64,000 nt of DNA from Crocinitomicaceae bacterium (lineage in GTDB: Bacteria > Bacteroidota > Bacteroidia > Flavobacteriales_D > Crocinitomicaceae): the NCBI GenBank assembly GCA_016709005.1, contig JADJEU010000001.1, positions 372,001 to 436,000 on the forward strand. Direction: 5' to 3'. This document shows, in pieces, positions 17,688-26,674 of the stretch. A program made the translations under genes and the position numbers. The notes under the pieces were generated by a model, which worked only from the letters and a program-made list of their open reading frames with translations, was not told where the DNA came from and did not search any database. How positions within the stretch are numbered: position 1 is the stretch's first letter; each line of letters opens with the position of its first letter.

Positions 17688-18232
17688 TGGAGGTTAAACG
17701 TTATCATATTGAAGGACTTTTGTCTTTTGTTCCCCGCATATTTTCCGATGAACGCGGTGTGTTTATGGAAACATTTAATGAAAAACAGTTCGCCGAATTT
17801 GCCGGAAAAAGTGTTCACTTTGTACAGGACAATCAATCCATTTCAATAGCAAATGTTGTACGTGGATTACATTTTCAGGCCCCACCTTTTGCACAGGGAA
17901 AACTGGTACGCGTATTGAAAGGCAGAGTGATTGATGTTGCCGTCGATATTCGTAAAAATTCTCCAACTTATGGTCAGCATGTTTCTATTGAGTTGACTGC
18001 AGAAAACAATATTTCATTTTACATTCCGGAAGGATTTGCACACGGCTTTTCAGTTCTGGAAGATCAAACAGTGTTCGCCTACAAATGCACAAATTTTTAT
18101 TCAAAAGAAAGTGAAGGCTGTCTTCTCTGGAATGATCCTGCATTGAATATTGATTGGAAATTGGAAAATCCCCTTCTGTCAGAAAAAGACAAGGTTGGTG
18201 AACTATTAATAAACCTTAAGTCGCCGTTTTAA
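17687..18232 (+). CDS. rfbC: dTDP-4-dehydrorhamnose 3,5-epimerase
   Basis: 181 residues, normal for RmlC. A GTG start overlaps the kinase stop by one base. Cupin fold: FSDERGVFMETFNEKQFAEF, the catalytic histidine in VVRGLHFQAPP, GKLVRVLKGRVIDVAVDIR, and FYIPEGFAHGFSVLED with the second conserved tyrosine region downstream. Converts dTDP-4-keto-6-deoxyglucose to dTDP-4-keto-rhamnose for rhamnose-containing polysaccharide. The other rml genes are not in the window and must lie elsewhere. Confidence 0.92.
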   Translation: MEVKRYHIEGLLSFVPRIFSDERGVFMETFNEKQFAEFAGKSVHFVQDNQSISIANVVRGLHFQAPPFAQGKLVRVLKGRVIDVAVDIRKNSPTYGQHVSIELTAENNISFYIPEGFAHGFSVLEDQTVFAYKCTNFYSKESEGCLLWNDPALNIDWKLENPLLSEKDKVGELLINLKSPF

Positions 18233-18234
18233 TC

Positions 18235-19302
18235 ATGAGAGGAAGTGTAGAGTCTTTAGTTGATCTGGCGTTTTTTTTCGCAGGAGCCTTCTTACTTTCT
18301 GTTGTGATAAATGCTATCATGATGCGCTTTGTACGTAATCTCGGAATGAGACATCAACAGGATATCACAGTAAGATGGAGCAATCAGTCAAAACCTGCAG
18401 TTGGCGGAATCAGTTTTTACATTTCATATTTGATGGGCTTCATGTTCTATGCCATTATTTTTGGTCAGCAAGATGTTTTTCATAATTCTGAATTGCTTGG
18501 ACTTTTCATTACGATTACGCTTGCATTTTTGCTTGGATTATCTGATGATGCTTATGATACAAAACCTTTAATCAAATTGGGAATTCAAATTTTGTGCGGA
18601 TTTATTTTGATCTGGACTGATAACGCTGTACAGCTTTTTGATACAGTCTGGATCAATCACCTGATCACCGTAGTTTGGGTTGTAGGCATCATGAATTCGA
18701 TTAACATGCTTGATAACATGGATGGAATCACTACTATTTCATCTATTTTTATCATTCTTACAATCATTGGAATTTCAATTCCTTTTGAGTTGGTCAATAA
18801 TGTCGAAATCTTTTTATTGATAACAGTTTTAGGTGCCTTGTGCGGATTCCTGATTTTCAACTGGAACCCTTCAAAAATGTTTATGGGTGATACCGGATCG
18901 CAATTTTTAGGGATGTTTCTGGCTTTTTTTTCAATTAAATTTTTGTGGAATGCCGGTATTGAAACTGGAAATTATTCTGAGTTCTCAAACTTTACGTTAG
19001 TTCTGATTGCTTTCTCGGTTCCGTTAATGGATACAACTTTCGTTACCGTTCGCCGATTAGCGAGAGGTGAGCGTCCCTGGGTTGGTGGTAAAGATCACAG
19101 CACGCACATGCTTTCATACAAAGGATTAACAGACCGTCAGGTAGCGCTAGTTTTTATTGGATTAGGTTTGATTGGTTTAATGCTCTCCCTGAACATAGCT
19201 AAATACATTCCAAAAGATTCGTTGCTGCTGGTCAGCATGTGGTTCTATGTTGGCGTCCTACTTCTAATTTTCTTCACCTTCGCAAAATCGGCAAAGAAGT
19301 AG
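18235..19302 (+). CDS. undecaprenyl-phosphate sugar-1-phosphate transferase (WecA/MraY family)
   Basis: 355 residues with about ten membrane helices. Polyprenyl-phosphate HexNAc-1-phosphate transferase family: SKPAVGGISFYISY near residue 53, the aspartate-rich LSDDAYDTKPL, the NSINMLDNMDGI motif, FMGDTGSQFLGM and the cytoplasmic GGKDHSTHML loop that replaces the usual HIHH motif. It would start the lipid-linked repeat unit of the exopolysaccharide by moving a sugar phosphate from a UDP-sugar to undecaprenyl phosphate. It begins two bases after rfbC and ends the cluster; WecA is more likely than MraY because of the operon. Confidence 0.88.
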   Translation: MRGSVESLVDLAFFFAGAFLLSVVINAIMMRFVRNLGMRHQQDITVRWSNQSKPAVGGISFYISYLMGFMFYAIIFGQQDVFHNSELLGLFITITLAFLLGLSDDAYDTKPLIKLGIQILCGFILIWTDNAVQLFDTVWINHLITVVWVVGIMNSINMLDNMDGITTISSIFIILTIIGISIPFELVNNVEIFLLITVLGALCGFLIFNWNPSKMFMGDTGSQFLGMFLAFFSIKFLWNAGIETGNYSEFSNFTLVLIAFSVPLMDTTFVTVRRLARGERPWVGGKDHSTHMLSYKGLTDRQVALVFIGLGLIGLMLSLNIAKYIPKDSLLLVSMWFYVGVLLLIFFTFAKSAKK

Positions 19303-19325
19303 TGGACGAGCTCTCCTCGTCCTTT

Positions 19326-19669
19326 CGTTGATAGGTTGATGGGTTTTTGGTTGATAGGTGCATTCCCGTTTTAGCTGATACAAGTTTGTGATTTTGAATT
19401 TGGAATTTCCCCAAACGGCCTTCGAGAGCCTCAGGCCTCTACATTTCGTTGATAGGTTGATGGGTTTTTTGGTTGATAGGTGCATTCCCGTTTTAGCTGA
19501 TACAAGTTTGTAATTTTGTATTTGGAATTTCCCCAAACGGCCTTCGAGAGCCTCAGGCCTCGTCCTTTCGTTGATAGGTTGATGGGTTTTTAGTTGATAG
19601 GCTCGTTTATGTTTTAGCGGATACTGATACAAGTTTGTGATTTGTAATTTTGAATTTGGAATTTCCCCA
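19326..19669. repeat. tandem repeat, three copies of a ~121-bp unit
   Basis: Copies begin at 19326, 19447 and 19569 with CGTTGATAGGTTGATGGG. The first two are nearly identical over 121-122 bases; the third is shorter and more diverged after its first 30 bases. A fragment of the unit end also precedes copy 1 (CTCCTCGTCCTTT). Each unit includes a TTTGTGATTTTGAATTTGG-type word shared with the 6.9-kb and 53.8-kb repeats, and the first two also contain a GAGAGCCTCAGGCCTC segment. The array fills the space between wecA and uvrA; no gene is supported in it. Confidence 0.9.
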
Positions 19670-19716
19670 GCCAGCATTCGTATTTTAACTAACTTTATCT
19701 CCTCATTCACCACGAC

Positions 19717-22533
19717 ATGTCCAAATCACTTTCACAGGAAGAATTCATTGAAATCTACGGCGCCAAAGAGCACAATCTTAAAAACATTGATCTAAAAATT
19801 CCGCGCAATAAACTGGTTGTTTTTACCGGATTAAGCGGGTCTGGAAAATCTTCTCTGGCGTTTGATACCATTTTTGCAGAAGGTCAAAGAAGATACCTGG
19901 AAACTTTCTCAGCATACGCCAGACAATTTTTAGGTGGCATGGAGCGTCCGCATGTCGATGAAATTCTAGGATTAAGCCCTGTTATTTCGATCGAACAAAA
20001 AACGGTAAACAGAAGTCCGCGCTCAACGGTGGGAACAGTTACTGAGGTATATGACTTCATGCGTTTGATGTTTGCGCGTGTGTCTGACGCATACTCGTAC
20101 AACACGGGTGAAAAGATGGTCAAATACACCGATCAGCAAATCATCGATTTGATTCTTAAAAAATTTAAAAACAAAAAAATAATTGTTCTTGCACCCAAAG
20201 TAAAAGGCCGCAAAGGGCATTACAGAGAGTTGTTTGAACAGGTTCAGAAATCAGGTTTTTCAAAAGTTAGGGTTGACGGTGAAATTCAGGATATCAAAGC
20301 CGGAATGAAATTGGATCGTTATAAAATCCATGATATTGAAATTGTAATTGATCGCATTCACGTGACAGATGAACACAGAAATCGTGTTACACAAGCTGTG
20401 CAATCTGCTTTAAAATATGGTCAAGATGTGATGATGGTTGTCAATCACGAAAATAATGATTGGTCACAGTACAGTCGTTTTTTGATGTGTCCAACTACTG
20501 GAATTTCATATGCTGAACCAGAGCCAAATTTATTTTCATTTAACTCACCGTATGGAGCTTGTCCAAAATGCAACGGACTTGGTGTAATTGCAGAAGTTGA
20601 TTTAGATAAAGTAATCCCAGATAAAAAGAAAAGCATTAAAGCGGGTGCATTTGAACCGCTGGGTAAATTATCAAACAACTGGATCTCGAATAAGCTTGAA
20701 GAGATTTTGGTTGCTTACGGATTTTCAATTTCTGATCCGATTGAAAAAATTCCAGAAGATTTAATTTATAAAATTTTGTTTGGTTTTGAAGATGTGGTTG
20801 ATTCAGAAGACGGCAAAAGAGATTTGTCTTTTGAAGGGGTCACAAACTTTTTAGCCAGACATTATGAAGACTCTGATTCGCCTGCTGTGCGCAGATGGGC
20901 AGAGAGTTTTATGAATAAAAAAGAATGTGATACCTGTCATGGTACACGTTTAAAAAGTGAAGCCGATTATTTTAAAATTGACGGAAAAAGTTTGGGTGAA
21001 TTGGCACGATTGGATTTGGCGAATCTCTCGATCTGGTTTGAAAAATTACCGGCTAAATTATCTGCCAAACAAAAGGCAATCGGTACTGAAATTATAAAAG
21101 AAATCAGCACCCGTTTACGTTTCTTATTAGATGTTGGATTGCATTATCTGAATTTGAATCGAGAGTCTAAATCCCTTTCTGGTGGCGAGGCGCAGCGTAT
21201 TCGATTGGCAACGCAAATTGGATCTGAATTAGTCAACGTTCTGTATATTTTGGATGAACCCAGTATTGGTTTACATCAACGCGATAATCAACGACTCATC
21301 AACTCACTGAAAAAATTGCGTGATGGAGGAAACTCTGTCATTGTAGTTGAGCATGACAAGGAGATGATGGAAGAATCTGATTTCATTGTGGACATTGGTC
21401 CAAAGGCTGGAATTCACGGTGGATACATAGTACAAGCTTGCACACTAAAAGAAGTTTTAGCGGGAGATTCTGTTACTGCAAAATATCTCAACGGAAAATT
21501 AAAAATTGAAATTCCAAAAGTCAGAAGAAAAGGAAATGGAAAATTTCTGGAGCTAAAAGGCGCCACCGGAAACAATTTAAAAAATGTGGATTTAAAAATT
21601 CCTCTATGAGTTTTGACGTGTATTACCGGCGTTTCTGGAAGTGGAAAATCATCTTTGATCAATCACACCTTGTATCCAATTCTGAATGCATATTTCTTCA
21701 ATGGGGTGAAGCGACCATTGCCTTACAAATCAATTAAAGGATTAGAACATTTAGATAAAGTAATTGAAATTGATCAATCACCGATTGGTCGAACACCGCG
21801 TTCAAATCCTGCAACGTATACTGGAATTTTTAGTGAGATCAGAGAACTTTATGCCATCACCAACGAAGCAAAAATCAGAGGTTATAAAGCCGGAAGGTTT
21901 AGTTTCAACGTTAGCGGTGGTCGTTGTGAAACCTGCAAGGGTGGAGGCTTACGTTTGATTGAAATGAATTTTTTACCAGATGTTTATGTCGAGTGTGAAG
22001 AGTGTCAGGGAAAACGCTACAACAGAGAAACACTTGAAGTCAGATACAAAGGAAAAAACATCAACGATCTTTTGGAAATGACCATTGAAGATGCGGTTGG
22101 TTTTTTTGAAAGCATTCCAAAAATTCAACGCAAACTGGAGACATTAAATTCAGTTGGTTTAGGCTATATCAAATTAGGCCAACCTTCTACAACCATTTCT
22201 GGCGGTGAAGCGCAGCGCGTGAAACTAGCTGGTGAATTATCTAAAAAGAGCACTGGAAAAACCATTTATATTTTAGACGAACCATCCACCGGTTTGCATT
22301 TTGATGATATCCGAATGTTGCTAAGCGTACTTCAACGATTAGTGGATGAAGGCAATACTGTTGTTGTGATTGAACACAATTTAGACATTGTAAAAGTGGC
22401 TGATTATATTATTGATGTTGGTCCTGATGGTGGTGGTAACGGTGGTGAAATTGTGGGTACTGGAACACCTGAAGAGTTTGTGAAAAAATTTAAGACGGAG
22501 ACTTCTAAGTATCTTAAAAAAGAAATGGTTTGA
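19717..22533 (+). pseudogene. uvrA: excinuclease ABC subunit A, interrupted by an in-frame TGA
   Basis: 938 codons in one frame, with a TGA at 21607-21609. UvrA recognises bulky DNA lesions with UvrB. All parts are visible: first Walker A TGLSGSGKSSLAFDT, zinc finger CPKCNGLG and CDTCHGT, signature LSGGEAQRIRLATQ, second Walker A TGVSGSGKSSLINHT, zinc module CETCKGG ... CEECQGKRYN, and TISGGEAQRVKLAG. The stop falls where UvrA has the glycine of IPLGVLT, so one G-to-T change (GGA to TGA) would explain it. A downstream TTG at 21613 might restart. Neighbouring genes use TGA as stop, so recoding is unlikely; sequencing error or a recent nonsense mutation remains. Confidence 0.85.
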
Positions 22534-22647
22534 AGTTTTAAATAATTTCCGATTAGCGATTAACGATTTTCGATTTCTGATTTTTTTTCTTTTTCGGCAA
22601 CTGGCCTTCCCTCTTTGAAGAGGGATTGAGGGAGATGATTTGATGGA
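22534..22647. repeat. intergenic repeat-like spacer
   Basis: A low-complexity stretch (CGATTAGCGATTAACGATTTTCGAT) is followed by CCCTCTTTGAAGAGGGATTG, which contains the small inverted repeat CCCTCTTTGAAGAGGG. It separates convergent genes and could act as a weak bidirectional terminator, but has no clear T tract. Confidence 0.35.
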
Positions 22648-22983
22648 CTAAATTTCTTCAATTATTGACTTCCCTTTTGAAAAGTCACCCGATGTCCATT
22701 GCCACTCTTCGTGCAATCTTATTTTTCCATTTTCTAGTATTTCTGGTGTTGATTTGCAATTCCCGGTCATGATCTTTCCGTCTGTATTCACCTGATGATA
22801 ACTCATATTTATGCAGCCATCTTTGTCGACAATTCCAATTAAGTGTCCTTTCTTAATTCTTCCTCCGGAATATTCAGAAGTTAGAATGTCGCCTGTTTGA
22901 ATATACTTAAAAACAGTTTCATCACTTGTTTCTCCGTTGTCTGTATTGCTGATTGGTTTGAAAGATTTGTTATTGTAATTCAT
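22648..22983 (-). CDS. small conserved protein often labelled n-acetylglutamate synthase
   Basis: 111 residues, no signal peptide. Repeated beta-strand phrases (FKYIQTGDILTSEYSGG, IKKGHLIGIVDKDG, INMSYHQVN, GKIRLHEEWQWTSGD) match, from memory, a small family widely annotated in databases as n-acetylglutamate synthase. It lacks the GNAT acetyltransferase motifs, so that label is almost certainly a propagated error. The fold is probably a small beta-barrel. Upstream DNA (22984-23175) carries a cassette-like palindrome and no gene. Function unknown. Confidence 0.6.
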   Translation of the reverse strand: MNYNNKSFKPISNTDNGETSDETVFKYIQTGDILTSEYSGGRIKKGHLIGIVDKDGCINMSYHQVNTDGKIMTGNCKSTPEILENGKIRLHEEWQWTSGDFSKGKSIIEEI

Positions 22984-23005
22984 GGTATAACTTTATAGTC
23001 GTATT

Positions 23006-23116
23006 GTTAACGTTCGCGGGTATGAAATGTAGCGGATTGCGGAGATGCGTCCCTATCCAACGATACAAAACTTGATGCGGGACAAAACGCTCGAACCCCC
23101 ACTGAAACCGCTATAT
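23006..23116. repeat. imperfect palindromic element with TAACGTT boundary
   Basis: GTTAACGTT at 23006-23014 is followed by ATGTAGCGG (23027-23035) and, 72 bases later, its imperfect complement CCGCTATAT (23108-23116). Between them are GATGCGTCCC and GATGCGGGAC. A second GGCTAACGTTTGT occurs near 23389-23400, on the far side of the small lipoprotein gene. This resembles cassette-type recombination sites seen in some Bacteroidota intergenic DNA, but no integrase is present and the match is visual only. Confidence 0.35.
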
Positions 23117-23175
23117 AATTAATCCTTAATAAAAGATATCTGATGTCAATCCTATTTGACATTTAAATCATTGAA

Positions 23176-23325
23176 TCAGTGATCAATTGCTTTCTTTAGC
23201 CAATCTAAGTCTTCAGCAGGATTAGAGACATTGCATTTAGTATTATTTGAATCTTTATCACATGAAATTAGAGTAATAGAAACGATAATAGCAACGAATC
23301 CTATAAAATTAAAAATACTTCTCAT
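23176..23325 (-). CDS. very small lipoprotein, possibly truncated
   Basis: 49 codons, below usual ORF cut-offs. Begins MRSIFNFIGFVAIIVSITLI and then SCDKDSNN, a clear lipoprotein leader with lipobox cysteine. It ends NPAEDLDWLKKAIDH. The phrase NP-EDL-WLK is familiar from the start of longer Bacteroidota lipoproteins of about 120-150 residues, so this may be a 3'-truncated copy. It is flanked by two TAACGTT motifs (23008 and 23391). Function unknown. Confidence 0.5.
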   Translation of the reverse strand: MRSIFNFIGFVAIIVSITLISCDKDSNNTKCNVSNPAEDLDWLKKAIDH

Positions 23326-23522
23326 TTTATTTATTATTGTTAATTAATACTTATTAGATGTAAATAGTTTCGTTTTGGTTGCTTGTGGCTAACGTTTGTC
23401 TAAAGTGAATATAATAATTTTCTTACACCTTTCATCGCTTGCGACGAATCTCCATTTACAATAACCAAACAACAAATCCCATTTCACATTCAAATCAAAA
23501 CATTTCCATATCTTCGTCTCCA

Positions 23523-23585
23523 ATGCAAGCAACACAACGCATCGATCTTTCAAAAATGCCCTGGGTTTTCTTACCCGGGATGTAA
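23523..23585 (+). other. 20-codon ORF behind a TATCTTCG box
   Basis: A TATCTTCG promoter-like box at 23509-23516 is followed seven bases later by an ATG. The frame encodes MQATQRIDLSKMPWVFLPGM and then stops. It could be the remnant 5' end of a lost gene or a leader peptide for the saccharopine-dehydrogenase-like gene 140 bases downstream. The rest of 22984-23728 shows no other gene. Confidence 0.2.
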
Positions 23586-23728
23586 GTTGGTTATACGTAT
23601 TTCTGATTCCAGAATTTATTCAAAAAAGATTTAAGAACAAGGATTGACGAATGATGATTTAAGAAGTTTAATACTTCAAAAATCAAAAATCGTTGATCGA
23701 TATTCATCATTCAAAAACAAAAACAACA

Positions 23729-24856
23729 ATGAGCAACATAATAGTTCTAGGCGCCGGAATGGTTGGTTCAGCCATGGCAATTGATCTTTCTAAAAAACAC
23801 AAAGTAACAGTGACTGATCTGAGTGAAGATCGTCTGAAATTTGTAAAAAATAAATGCGGTGATTTAACAACGCTGCAGCTGGATGTAACGGATATAGCTC
23901 AACTTCAATCAACCATTAAATCTTTTGATTTAGTGATTTGCGCCGTGCCGGGATTTCTTGGTTTTGAAACCTTGCGCCGAATTATTGAAGCAGAAAAAAA
24001 TGTAATTGATATTTCATTCTTTCCTGAAAACTCATTGGAGTTGGATGCTTATGCAAAAGAAAAAGGGGTGACTGCAATTGTTGATTGTGGTGTTGCACCG
24101 GGAATGGACAACATCATTTTAGGATACTACAATGAAAAACTAAAACTCAACTTTTTTGAATGTCTTGTAGGTGGTTTACCAAAAGTAAAAAAGTGGCCGT
24201 TCCTATACAAAGCACCTTTTTCACCGATGGATGTTATTGAAGAATACACACGTCCAGCTAGGTATGTAGAGAATGGTCATGTGATTGTGAGAGAGCCTTT
24301 GACCGATTCAGAGTTTTTAGAATTTGAACACATTGGAACTTTGGAGTCATTTAATTCAGATGGTTTGCGTTCAATCATTTTCACCATGCCGCACATCAAA
24401 AACATGAAAGAAAAAACATTGCGTTATCCGGGGCATGTGGAATATGTTCGAGTTTTGAAAGAAACCGGTTTTTTCAGCACCGAAAAAATAAATGTAAAAG
24501 GGCAGGAGGTAAGTCCGCTTGATTTCACGTCGAAAATTCTTTTTAAAGAATGGAAATTGGGTGAAACAGAACCTGAATTAACTGTGATGCGCGTAACTGT
24601 AAAAGGTACAAACGATAAAGGAGTAGAAGAAACTGTTGTCTATAATTTGTATGATGAATACGATCCAAAAACACAAACATCATCCATGGCAAGAACTACA
24701 GGTTACACCGCAACCGCAGCCGCCAATTTATTTTTAGAAGGCTTGTTTACAGAAAAAGGAGTTTTTCCACCGGAGTTAATTGGTAAGCATGAAGTGGTGT
24801 TCAATTATTTCATGAATTATCTGAAAGAACGGAATATTCATTATGTGAAGTCATAA
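23729..24856 (+). CDS. saccharopine dehydrogenase-like oxidoreductase
   Basis: 375 residues from ATG 23729 (MSNIIVLGAGMVGSAMA); the upstream in-frame TTG at 23693 adds an unlikely extension. N-terminal Rossmann fold with GAGMVG, VTVTDLSEDRLKF and the catalytic-region IVDCGVAPGMDNIILGY. The C-terminal domain has YPGHVEYVRVL and RTTGYTATAAANLFLEG, the usual saccharopine dehydrogenase pattern. The family catalyses reversible glutamate/aminoadipate-semialdehyde condensation in lysine degradation, or carboxynorspermidine/homospermidine formation; lysine catabolism is the commonest assignment in this phylum. It stands alone, followed by a palindromic repeat. Confidence 0.82.
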   Translation: MSNIIVLGAGMVGSAMAIDLSKKHKVTVTDLSEDRLKFVKNKCGDLTTLQLDVTDIAQLQSTIKSFDLVICAVPGFLGFETLRRIIEAEKNVIDISFFPENSLELDAYAKEKGVTAIVDCGVAPGMDNIILGYYNEKLKLNFFECLVGGLPKVKKWPFLYKAPFSPMDVIEEYTRPARYVENGHVIVREPLTDSEFLEFEHIGTLESFNSDGLRSIIFTMPHIKNMKEKTLRYPGHVEYVRVLKETGFFSTEKINVKGQEVSPLDFTSKILFKEWKLGETEPELTVMRVTVKGTNDKGVEETVVYNLYDEYDPKTQTSSMARTTGYTATAAANLFLEGLFTEKGVFPPELIGKHEVVFNYFMNYLKERNIHYVKS

Positions 24857-24873
24857 TTGTTCTTCTGGATTTT

Positions 24874-24974
24874 TTTAACCACAAAGTCGCATTGCTGCAC
24901 AGAGGAGGCACAAAGGTCACAGAGAAAAAGAACTTAGTGTGCTTTGTGCCTTCTTTGTGATCTCTGTGGTTAAA
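24874..24974. repeat. palindromic intergenic repeat (AACCACAAAG family)
   Basis: Two arms of about 45 bases: TTTAACCACAAAGTCGCA with GAGGCACAAAGGTCACAG on the left, and CTTTGTGCCTTCTTTGTGAT with CTCTGTGGTTAAA on the right, which are imperfect reverse complements. A related half-element (CGCAAAGGCGCAAAGG) occurs at about 53725-53745. It fills the space between convergent genes. Confidence 0.7.
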
Positions 24975-24977
24975 TTA

Positions 24978-25883
24978 TCACAACATCTTCTCAATCGCAG
25001 CAGCCAATAAATCAGCAGCTTTTTCATTCTTTCGAAACCACAATTCAGGCTCAACCAATTCTAATTCACAAAGTGCAAGCCGTTCATCATTATCCCACAT
25101 CAAATCAACACGCGCATAAACTGGAATGGGCTTACAGGATCTCACAGCATATTCTGCGAATTCAATTTCTTCTTTGTTTGCTTTATAGCTTTGAACGGTT
25201 CCGCCCCAATCATCTTGTACACGGTAATCACCTTCTTTTGCTTTTTTCAAAACCGAGTGACAATAATTTCCATCAATCACAATGTGCGATACTTCACCTT
25301 TTGTAGTAATGCTTTTTTGAAACGGTTGCAACAACATCGATTCATTTGCAATTACATTTCTGAAAATGGATTCGTGTTCATGAATTGTTGTTGGATCCAA
25401 ACGGTAGGTGTGTCTTGCTGCACCTGAAATTGCAGGCTTAATAACTGTTTCTGTCCAACCCGTATGATCGTGTAGATCTTGCAGCGTAAAGTCAGAGCCT
25501 TTCTCCACAAAGTAGGAATTCACAATATGCACGCCGCGTTCAGACAAATCAAGTAAATAATGTTTGTCCATATTCCATCTCACTAAATCAATGGAATTAA
25601 TCAGTTTAGTTTGTTGTGACACTTTATTGAGCCAGGTATCAAATTCTTCAAATCGGTGAAAATAATCCCACGTTGTTCTGAAAATGGCAAAGCGGGTAGA
25701 GGACCAATCGAAATCAGGATCAGCCCAATCTTTTTTGGTTGCATGAATTCCTTTTTTCTGAAGAGCTTCCAATACCAGGCCATCTTCTGTGAGCACTTGA
25801 TCTGTATACCAGTCTACCGTTTTAGGGTCAATGTATTTTGCTTCTGTGAGCAAAACAACATCAAACTTTTTCATTTTTTTCAT
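24978..25883 (-). CDS. ATP-grasp domain protein
   Basis: 301 residues. The central and C-terminal parts follow the ATP-grasp pattern: ETVIKPAISGAARHTYRLD (nucleotide-binding lysine), GEVSHIVIDGNYCHSVLKK and, near the end, YARVDLMWDND ... LCELELVEPELWF with the acidic metal ligands. The N-terminal pre-ATP-grasp part has IFRTTWDYF. Such proteins ligate a carboxylate to an amine or thiol, like RimK, glutathione synthetase or the D-cycloserine enzyme DcsG; the substrate is unknown. No biosynthetic cluster is attached. The convergent neighbour is the saccharopine dehydrogenase gene. Confidence 0.78.
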   Translation of the reverse strand: MKKMKKFDVVLLTEAKYIDPKTVDWYTDQVLTEDGLVLEALQKKGIHATKKDWADPDFDWSSTRFAIFRTTWDYFHRFEEFDTWLNKVSQQTKLINSIDLVRWNMDKHYLLDLSERGVHIVNSYFVEKGSDFTLQDLHDHTGWTETVIKPAISGAARHTYRLDPTTIHEHESIFRNVIANESMLLQPFQKSITTKGEVSHIVIDGNYCHSVLKKAKEGDYRVQDDWGGTVQSYKANKEEIEFAEYAVRSCKPIPVYARVDLMWDNDERLALCELELVEPELWFRKNEKAADLLAAAIEKML

Positions 25884-25902
25884 GCGGTTCGGTTAAGGTG
25901 CG

Positions 25903-26649
25903 TTAAAAGGTAAAACTCAACGCATTTCTAAAGGTATAGTTTGTTTTTCGAACATCAGGTATATCTCTTGAATCATGTGACAAAGAATAAATGATTCGGT
26001 ATGTCAGGTGTTTATTAATGATGAATCGAAGCTGCGTTTCATTGGATAAACGGTAGTTCCCAAAATCAATCAATTTAGGTTGAAAGTAAGTGATCACATT
26101 CATGCCAATATGTTCACTGAATTGACCATCAAAAGAGATGTAGTTGTTGGACAAAATATCATTTGAAATTCCGTAGTCAATCAACTCTTCATACTCTGCC
26201 ATAAAACCAGTTCCAATATTTAATTGATAATGCTGTTGATCCAGCAAATGAAGTCGCAATCCAACACCGCCTAATAATCGCAAGTTTATTTTTTGAATTT
26301 TATTGAATTGGGCTTGTTCGAATAATTCCAGAATGACAATACCCGAATCTTTGAAAGTATAATTATAACGCACATGCTCAAAACCAAGATTAACAATACT
26401 TAAACTGTTTGTGCGAATCAGTGAGTGATCAGTAAGTAATAGAATCTGATGCTTCTTTTTTTTATATCCAATTCGTGCGCGGTCTCCAATTTGTAAAAGC
26501 TGCACGCTGTTCATGGTGAAATTTAAACTGAGATCAATACTTCCGGTGAAACCTTCATTTTTAGTTGCCAAACGCATGTTTTCAACGTTGACAATTTGTG
26601 CCTTTGATATAAAGTCGAGCAAAAAAAATAGCAGAAGAATAAAACGCAT
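25903..26649 (-). CDS. DUF481-like outer-membrane protein
   Basis: 248 residues. Signal peptide MRFILLLFFLLDFISKAQ, then alternating beta strands with aromatic girdles (GSIDLSLNFTMNSVQLLQIG, GFEHVRYNYTFKDSGIV, RNALSFTF) ending in phenylalanine, as in outer-membrane barrels. The pattern of a small 12-strand-like barrel with HVRYNY and internal NIGTGFMAEYEEL matches, from memory, the DUF481 (YdiY-like) family. Located in the outer membrane; no transported substrate is known. It is followed after about 20 bases by the ATP-grasp gene on the same strand. Confidence 0.65.
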   Translation of the reverse strand: MRFILLLFFLLDFISKAQIVNVENMRLATKNEGFTGSIDLSLNFTMNSVQLLQIGDRARIGYKKKKHQILLLTDHSLIRTNSLSIVNLGFEHVRYNYTFKDSGIVILELFEQAQFNKIQKINLRLLGGVGLRLHLLDQQHYQLNIGTGFMAEYEELIDYGISNDILSNNYISFDGQFSEHIGMNVITYFQPKLIDFGNYRLSNETQLRFIINKHLTYRIIYSLSHDSRDIPDVRKTNYTFRNALSFTF

Positions 26650-26674
26650 AACAAAACAATGAATGCTGAGTTAT

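Noticed and set aside
19264..19713. Minus-strand open frame of 149 codons
   Set aside because: It lies on the tandem repeat; its peptide repeats with the DNA unit and it overlaps the end of wecA. No leader or family pattern.
21607..21609. TGA in uvrA as recoded glycine (as in some candidate-phylum codes)
   Set aside because: TGA ends several intact genes in this window (e.g. mtaB and the ATGA-overlap pairs), so a changed code is not supported.
22648..22983. N-acetylglutamate synthase
   Set aside because: No acetyl-CoA-binding GNAT motif, and too short; the name looks like a propagated database error.
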